From: Nitrospirota bacterium
GTDB taxonomy: Bacteria > Nitrospirota > Thermodesulfovibrionia > Thermodesulfovibrionales > JdFR-88
Direction of reading: 5' to 3'
DNA: 20,303 bases
Assembly (NCBI GenBank): GCA_021819985.1
Contig: JAKAEG010000009.1
Coordinates: forward strand, 1-20,303
Both the position numbers and the translations under genes were made by a program. Below are positions 16,121 through 20,303 of the stretch, piece by piece (position 1 is the stretch's first letter; each line of letters begins with the position of its first letter). The notes below the pieces were generated by a model that saw only the letters and a list, made by a program, of their open reading frames with translations, was not told the origin of the DNA and searched no databases.

Positions 16121-16588
16121 ATGCGGATGAATAAAAAAGGTTTTACACTCATAGAGCTTCTGGTCGTTCTGGCAATCATAGGTATATTGGCCGCCATAGC
16201 CATACCGGCGTATATGGGATATATGCAGGGTGCCAAAAAACGCGCCTCCTATGAAAACTATGACAACACAATAAGGTACGTTAAGGCCGAGATGTCCAAG
16301 TGGTCATATCAGCCCGCCGGTGTAACAACGGGTGCGGCGTTATCGATGGAAGGCAGTTCGAACAAAAAGAGCCCTTGGGTAACTAATGCACCTGCTTTCA
16401 CAAACGGCACCAACCCAGCGTCTATACAGGGAGGACAGGTCATAATTTATACTCCAGCAGGTACAACAGGGAACGACGATAATATACAGGCCGCCTGCGC
16501 CAACAACAGCCCAATTAGCATAGCGGTCGCAACCGACGATGTAAAAAGTGCTCAGATAGGCATAACGATCAACTGCTCGGCTCTTTAA
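16121..16588 (+). CDS. Type IV pilin 2 (paralog of pilin 1)
   Basis: The 155-aa prepilin has leader MRMNKKG and then the same FTLIELLVVLAIIGILAAIA helix as pilin 1. Similarity continues through AYMGYM, RYV-x-AEMSK-x-SY, the KKSPW motif (near 85) and the Cys126-Cys152 pair before NCSAL, so the two are clear paralogs. An in-frame ATG two codons later (16127) starts exactly as pilin 3 does and may be the true start; neither has a convincing ribosome site. No separate promoter is obvious in the short gap, so expression probably depends on read-through of the preceding terminator. It may be an alternative or minor pilin; an unexpressed spare copy for recombination is also possible. Confidence 0.88.
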   Translation: MRMNKKGFTLIELLVVLAIIGILAAIAIPAYMGYMQGAKKRASYENYDNTIRYVKAEMSKWSYQPAGVTTGAALSMEGSSNKKSPWVTNAPAFTNGTNPASIQGGQVIIYTPAGTTGNDDNIQAACANNSPISIAVATDDVKSAQIGITINCSAL

Positions 16589-16645
16589 GCGAACCGATTT
16601 AACCGGGGTACCAGTTATCATCAACAGGAAGGCAGCGATCGCAAA

Positions 16646-17113
16646 ATGAATAAAAAAGGTTTTACACTCATAGAGATCCTCATAACATTAGTCATCCTTG
16701 GCATACTGGCCGCCATCGCAATACCGATGTATACGGGCTATGAGCGGAGCGGAGCAAGACAGGAGGCAACAACAAACCTTCAGGGTCTTTCCCTTTGCAT
16801 GGAGCAGTATTACGCGGAAAACGCAGCATACACACCCCCAGCCGCTACCTATACTCCTCCCACTCCTGGCGTTTATATCTGGAAATCAGACTCCAACGGG
16901 AACGTCACTGAGAATGATTTTGCAACCTGGCTCCCAAGCTTTAATCCCAAAAAGTCAGCCGCGACGGTGAACAATTACGAATACCAGGTTACCGCGCCAG
17001 CCGCCGCTACTGCGTATACCGCAACGGCCATACCTGTGAGGGGTTCCGTAGTCGCGGATGGCAACCTTACGATAGATAACAACGGAAACAAAACACCCCT
17101 GAACAATTGGTAG
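16646..17113 (+). CDS. Type IV pilin 3 (PilE-like minor pilin)
   Basis: The 155-aa prepilin has the short leader MNKKG and FTLIEILITLVILGILAAIA, with Glu at mature position 5. After the helix, Gly-Tyr-Glu-Arg-Ser-Gly-Ala-Arg and a Leu-Cys-Met-Glu-Gln-Tyr-Tyr-Ala-Glu-Asn stretch (50-59) resemble PilE/ComP-like minor pilins. It then has Pro/Thr-rich TPPAATYTPPTPG (64-76) and a Thr/Ala-rich segment (115-130) that could accept O-linked sugars. It has a single cysteine and lacks the C-terminal pair of the other two pilins. AGGAAGG lies 13 nt before ATG 16646. Its last codons overlap the start of the DUF2723 glycosyltransferase gene. Confidence 0.87.
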   Translation: MNKKGFTLIEILITLVILGILAAIAIPMYTGYERSGARQEATTNLQGLSLCMEQYYAENAAYTPPAATYTPPTPGVYIWKSDSNGNVTENDFATWLPSFNPKKSAATVNNYEYQVTAPAAATAYTATAIPVRGSVVADGNLTIDNNGNKTPLNNW

Positions 17114-19140
17114 AATTAGCTGGCGCTTTTATCGTCTTTGCGCTTCTTTTACCCGGCCTCGCCCCGAACATCTATGTTGGCGACAGCCAGCTCTTCAGTA
17201 CGGCAAGCTATTACCTGAGCACGGCCCATCCTCCGGGTTATCCCCTTTTCGTTACAATAGGCAAGCTTTTTACCTTTATCCCTTTTGGATCGATCCCGTT
17301 CAGGGTGGGGCTGGCGGCGACGGTATTTGCCTGTTTTTCCTGGTTAGTCCTTTTTAAAATCATAAAGCGGCTGACAAACAACACCGCGATCGCGTTTTCC
17401 TTCTCGTTCCTGCCGGTCCTTACGCCTTTGGCCTACACCCAATCCCTCGAGCAAAAAGGCGTTTATTCGTTGAACTCTTTTTTATGCCTGCTTATGCTTT
17501 ACCTGGGCCTACGTGCTTATGAGGAAGAAGACCCCAGGTTTCTTTACGCCATGGCCTTCCTCTTTGGAATCGGCGCCGGGAACCATCACACGCTTGCGCT
17601 TTTTTTGCTGCCCTCCCTCGTTCCCCTCTGGATTGTTGCGATCAGAAAAAAGCGGTTCGCCTCCCTCCTGTGGCTCCCCGTCTTTTTTGCGGGCGGATTT
17701 CTCATCTATCTGCACCTTTATCTAAGGAGCCTGGCCCTGGCTGACAAGGGTTTCATATACAGCATTGCCCGGAACCTTGAGGAATTTTCAGGGGTCTTTT
17801 TCAGAAAGGCTTATACAACCAGCAGTATTCAGGCCATACAGAGCTTCGGCACGCCTCATAAGGCAACTTACATTAACGGCGCTAAAAATGTTATCACTTA
17901 CGTCCTGGCCTCCCAGTACGGCGCGGCCATGACTGGCATCTTTTTCCTGTCGCTCCTCTGGCTTCTTTTTTCAGAAGAGAGAAAGGCGCTTAAGGCATAC
18001 CTTCTTTTTGCCGTCCTGCCATGGATTTTTTTACTGCCCGCAATTACTTTGACCGGCGCCATACCCGGCGAAAAGGGGATGTCCATAGTGAGCCAGTATT
18101 ATATGCCTCTTCTTTTTCTGCTTCCAATATTAATCAGCCTTGCCACAAACAGGGCATGGCTCTACATGAAAGCGAAAAAAATAAGGACGTTCAAGGCCGC
18201 GCAGGTCTTTCTCCTTTTACCCCTTTTATACATACCCACGGCGCTAAATCATTCCCTGGCTTCCAGCTACATAGCTTATGATACTGCCAAAGACACCTTA
18301 AGCGTGCTGCCTGTAAACAGCGTCCTTCTGCTTTACGGGGACAACCCCGTTTTCGGCGATTACTATATCCAGTGGGTGGAAAGATACAGGGAGGATGTCC
18401 TTGCCTTTAGCCGAATCCCGCGCAAGCAGGAATACTCCATCGAGGGCAGATCAAGCTATCTTTTCAATAAGGACCTCTTCAGCTATTACGTAAGCCTGAC
18501 TGGCCCCCACAACCTGAAGATGAACTATGCGAGCTTGGACGCCCTTTCAAAAGAGGGAAGGCTCTTTGCCGTCAATCCCGACGCAATGACAAATATTCTC
18601 ATGAAAAGATACCGGGTAACGTCTTATTTCGGGCCGCTTTCCTATATGCTCTTCGTGAAAGGGACGCCCATGGAGCGGGCGAATGAATTCATTCTTGAAA
18701 ATTATCCCAAATTGAACTATGAAAGAGCCTATATGGTTTACTCCTCCGATCCTCAGGTAGTGGAGGAAAAAAATTTGTATGGCTTTGCTCTTGTTGCCGC
18801 CGCTTCCATGACCGGGGACCGGGCGGAGAGGCGGCGGCTGCAGGACGCGGCCGTGACGCTCGCAGACCCTGAGCGCTTCCTGCCATGGGTCGTCGCACAA
18901 TTGATACAAACAGGCGGGGAGGCAGGCGCCCTGGACTTCCTGTGGCGGACGGAAAGCGGTCTGCCTTTTTCAAAGATGGCTGACATTGCCCATGTGATGG
19001 AATATATCGTGCTTTCGGATAACGGCGATCCGCGGGCCGGAGCGAAATATGAATATCTGAAAGAGCACGGCCTGCTCGAATATCTTGGAGGCGTTAACGC
19101 TCTTTCCATGGGACTTGGGATGGAACCAAAGAAATCGTAG
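17107..19140 (+). CDS. DUF2723 GT-C membrane glycosyltransferase
   Basis: This 677-aa protein has about 11 predicted membrane segments within residues 1-385 and then a soluble tail of about 290 aa. Near the N-terminus, YVGDSQLFSTASYYLSTAHPPGYPL (23-47; Asp26, HPPGYP 41-46) is the signature of DUF2723, the GT-C family that includes TMEM260, a known protein O-mannosyltransferase. GNHHTLALF (near 155-163) is also typical. Such enzymes use a lipid-linked sugar on the outer face of the inner membrane. The only possible start is TTG 17107, which overlaps the pilin 3 stop by 7 nt, and no ribosome site is clear, so translation is probably coupled. Pilin glycosylation is a fair inference, by analogy to TfpO/PglL beside pilA. 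Alternatives are cell-surface polysaccharide or other protein targets. Confidence 0.85.
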   Translation: MVELAGAFIVFALLLPGLAPNIYVGDSQLFSTASYYLSTAHPPGYPLFVTIGKLFTFIPFGSIPFRVGLAATVFACFSWLVLFKIIKRLTNNTAIAFSFSFLPVLTPLAYTQSLEQKGVYSLNSFLCLLMLYLGLRAYEEEDPRFLYAMAFLFGIGAGNHHTLALFLLPSLVPLWIVAIRKKRFASLLWLPVFFAGGFLIYLHLYLRSLALADKGFIYSIARNLEEFSGVFFRKAYTTSSIQAIQSFGTPHKATYINGAKNVITYVLASQYGAAMTGIFFLSLLWLLFSEERKALKAYLLFAVLPWIFLLPAITLTGAIPGEKGMSIVSQYYMPLLFLLPILISLATNRAWLYMKAKKIRTFKAAQVFLLLPLLYIPTALNHSLASSYIAYDTAKDTLSVLPVNSVLLLYGDNPVFGDYYIQWVERYREDVLAFSRIPRKQEYSIEGRSSYLFNKDLFSYYVSLTGPHNLKMNYASLDALSKEGRLFAVNPDAMTNILMKRYRVTSYFGPLSYMLFVKGTPMERANEFILENYPKLNYERAYMVYSSDPQVVEEKNLYGFALVAAASMTGDRAERRRLQDAAVTLADPERFLPWVVAQLIQTGGEAGALDFLWRTESGLPFSKMADIAHVMEYIVLSDNGDPRAGAKYEYLKEHGLLEYLGGVNALSMGLGMEPKKS

Positions 19141-19206
19141 CCCCGAAAGAGGGGCGCATTGCCCTTTATCTTTTAATGTTTGCGCCCGACCGGGCGCCTG
19201 GTTTTA
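19141..19206 (+). terminator. Hairpins between convergent genes
   Basis: Two small hairpins follow the DUF2723 stop: CCCC-GAAAGA-GGGG (19141-19154) and GCGCCC-GACC-GGGCGC (19182-19197), the second followed by CTGGTTTT. The 69-base gap separates convergent genes, so either strand could use them. The T-tracts are modest, which keeps confidence moderate. Confidence 0.5.
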
Positions 19207-19209
19207 GTC

Positions 19210-19566
19210 TCAGCCGCAGGGGAAGTAATTTATCGTATATCCCTGGCCCTCAAAGGCTTCCCTGATGCTTGTCCTCTGGTCAGGGGTTAGAGAGACATAC
19301 AAGGCCTGCACCTTGTTGCAGTCCGGCTTGATGCAGTTATAGCGGTACAGGCTGTCTTTTTTGTCCTGTGGGACAGAGGAGGCGGCAAGCACCTTTTTGA
19401 AATCTCCGCTGTCGCAGAGCATTTTATGAAGCCCCGTGGACCTGCTTGCGAAATAATACGCCCTGCCGTTTTTGTAAACTGCGAAGCGGTTTTGACTGCA
19501 ACCGGAAACAAGGAAAATCGCAAGGACAGACACCGATGCCCAAAAAACCAAAATCCCTCTTTTCAT
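19210..19566 (-). CDS. Small lipoprotein with four extra cysteines
   Basis: This 118-aa protein begins with a lipoprotein signal (Lys-Arg, hydrophobic stretch, lipobox Leu-Val-Ser-Gly-Cys with Cys23), so it is expected to be lipidated at the inner or outer membrane. The mature part has four further cysteines (51, 78, 83, 117), enough for two disulfides, with Cys78 and Cys83 in a C-x4-C spacing and Cys117 one residue from the end. An aromatic segment with Tyr-Tyr-Phe (37-39) and a helix with Thr-Pro-Asp-Gln-Arg (94-98) are visible. ATG 19566 has AAGGAG 6 nt upstream. It lies 10 nt after the TlpA-like gene and is probably cotranscribed, so its thiols may be substrates of that protein (inference). 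The family is not recognised. Confidence 0.8.
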   Translation of the reverse strand: MKRGILVFWASVSVLAIFLVSGCSQNRFAVYKNGRAYYFASRSTGLHKMLCDSGDFKKVLAASSVPQDKKDSLYRYNCIKPDCNKVQALYVSLTPDQRTSIREAFEGQGYTINYFPCG

Positions 19567-19576
19567 TCAAGGCTCC

Positions 19577-20113
19577 TTATTTTAAGAGGTCCTGTACTTT
19601 CTGGACCATTTCTGCTGAGGTCCAGTCCCGCGCGCCGTAATACCTTCCGGCAAGCCCCCCCTGCTTATCGATAAGAAACGTCGCCGGCACCCCGAACACG
19701 GCGTAAAGATCGAATGCCACCTTCCTTTGAAAGTCCTCAAGCACCGGGAAAGGAAGCGAGTCATGGGCCAGGAAATCCTTTACCGGCGGCTCCCCCGAAT
19801 CAATCGAGACGGAGAGCACCTGGAAATCCTTGCCCTTCAGTTTTGCCGCGAGTTTTTTTAAAGAAGGAAGCTCCTCGACGCAGTTAGGACACCATGTGGC
19901 CCAGAAATTCAGGAGCACCACCTTGCCCTTGTAGTCAGCCAGCGTGTAGGTCTTGCCATCTATGCCCTTCATGCTGAAATCCGGCGCTTTTTCTGCGGCC
20001 CAAGAGGAAGTCAAAAAACCCGTGGAACCGGAAAACAGCAGAAAAAAGCCGAAAACAAAAAGCAGTAAAATCTTCAGAAAAGATGAGTTCAGTTGTTTAT
20101 AAACTTTTAACAT
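19577..20113 (-). CDS. TlpA-like membrane-anchored thiol-disulfide oxidoreductase
   Basis: This is a periplasmic thioredoxin-fold protein of the TlpA/ResA group. I choose ATG 20113 (178 aa) because the reading frame upstream runs through promoter and terminator-like sequence and encodes no plausible domain. Residues 1-40 form a membrane anchor or signal peptide, possibly cut after SWAA. The redoxin domain (41-178) shows APDFSMKGIDGKTYTLADYKGKV, FWATWCPNC (70-78, active-site Cys75 and Cys78) and the cis-proline stretch GVPATFLID. The family reduces disulfides in cytochrome c maturation or other envelope proteins; which target applies here is unknown. A TTGACA/TAATAT promoter ends 5 nt before the ATG. 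The cysteine-rich lipoprotein gene follows at once. Confidence 0.88.
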   Translation of the reverse strand: MLKVYKQLNSSFLKILLLFVFGFFLLFSGSTGFLTSSWAAEKAPDFSMKGIDGKTYTLADYKGKVVLLNFWATWCPNCVEELPSLKKLAAKLKGKDFQVLSVSIDSGEPPVKDFLAHDSLPFPVLEDFQRKVAFDLYAVFGVPATFLIDKQGGLAGRYYGARDWTSAEMVQKVQDLLK

Positions 20114-20118
20114 ATTAA

Positions 20119-20148
20119 ATATTAGGCCTAACGTTAATTCTTTGTCAA
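20119..20148 (-). promoter_or_regulatory. Proximal promoter of the TlpA-like gene
   Basis: On the minus strand a perfect TTGACA (20148-20143) is followed after 18 nt by TAATAT (20124-20119). Five bases then separate the -10 box from ATG 20113, so the transcript would start at the codon itself (leaderless) or be poorly translated. The spacing equals that seen at the amidase-like gene (9570-9605). Confidence 0.5.
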
Positions 20149-20154
20149 TATGGG

Positions 20155-20195
20155 AAAAAGAGGAAGGGCCCTTCCTGTGGGAGGTAGAAGGGCCC
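20155..20195 (-). terminator. Hairpin with T-tract upstream of the TlpA-like gene
   Basis: On the minus strand GGGCCCTTC (20195-20187) pairs with GAAGGGCCC (20174-20166) around a 12-base loop, followed by TTCCTCTTTTT. The T run begins six bases after the stem, which weakens the call. It lies between the distal and proximal promoters, so it could end a short RNA of about 75 nt or act as an attenuator. Confidence 0.5.
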
Positions 20196-20234
20196 AGAGG
20201 GGATGGGAAAAAATAAATCCTGATACCTGAACTC

Positions 20235-20263
20235 ATATTACAAAATAAGAATATATTTGTCAA
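20235..20263 (-). promoter_or_regulatory. Distal promoter upstream of the TlpA-like gene
   Basis: TTGACA (20263-20258) and TAATAT (20240-20235) on the minus strand are separated by the ideal 17 nt within very A+T-rich DNA. Transcription would start near 20228 and run into the hairpin at 20155-20195 before the gene. Confidence 0.6.
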
Positions 20264-20280
20264 GTAAAATCGAAACTGAT

Positions 20281-20303
20281 TAGAACCTATCTCAAAATTG
20301 ATT
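20281..20303 (+). repeat. Exact copy of the 20-bp element end at the window edge
   Basis: TAGAACCTATCTCAAAATTG is identical to 9252-9271 and continues with ATT, which matches the inner side of the inverted end at 9565-9584. The rest of this copy, if present, lies beyond the window. Confidence 0.7.

Noticed and set aside
20114..20263. 50-residue N-terminal extension of the TlpA-like protein
   Set aside because: The extension runs over a perfect promoter and a terminator-like hairpin and lacks domain similarity; the signal/anchor segment begins directly after ATG 20113.

Overview
This is a bacterial window of mixed base composition (about half G+C). The gene set suggests an environmental Gram-negative bacterium, perhaps Nitrospirota/Thermodesulfovibrionia or a deltaproteobacterial relative. 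The pointers are a trehalose cluster of TreT, TreYZ, DUF5752 and a GH57/DUF3536 enzyme, a giant two-ATPase acyl-CoA dehydratase activase, sigma-54-type pilin transcription, a 30-residue bS22-like protein and abundant GTCATTCCCG-type palindromes. The phylum is inferred from gene content only.

Layout. Positions 1-9193, minus strand, carry a five-gene trehalose/alpha-glucan cluster read right to left: DUF5752 protein, TreT-like trehalose synthase, TreZ, GH57/DUF3536 enzyme, TreY (cut by the window edge). Positions 9194-9604 are non-coding and look like a small mobile element: inverted 20-bp ends enclose two palindromic repeats. Each end carries an outward TTGAGA box, one pointing at the trehalose genes, the other at a secreted amidase/NlpC-P60-like gene (9605-10432). 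Positions 10534-10848, minus strand, hold a tiny operon: a 30-aa bS22/AURKAIP1-like protein missed by ordinary ORF cut-offs, then a 69-aa coiled-coil protein. Positions 10924-15267, minus strand, encode a 1447-aa activase with two ATPase domains, joined by a linker that contains an in-frame palindromic repeat.

Positions 15268-17113, plus strand, form a type IV pilin locus: a -24/-12 promoter, a first pilin followed by a strong terminator-like hairpin, a paralogous second pilin and a PilE-like third pilin. A DUF2723 GT-C membrane glycosyltransferase (17107-19140) overlaps the third pilin's stop codon, so it may be translationally coupled and may glycosylate pilins. Convergent to it on the minus strand lie a TlpA-type thioredoxin and a four-cysteine lipoprotein (19210-20113). 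The window ends inside another copy of the 20-bp repeat.

How the genes work together. TreY and TreZ release trehalose from glycogen or maltodextrin, while TreT joins a nucleotide-glucose to glucose, so one cluster holds two trehalose routes. The pilin/DUF2723 block and the TlpA/lipoprotein pair look like separate envelope modules. The most promising undescribed items are the pilin-DUF2723 coupling, the promoter-bearing repeat element and the bS22-like/coiled-coil mini-operon.
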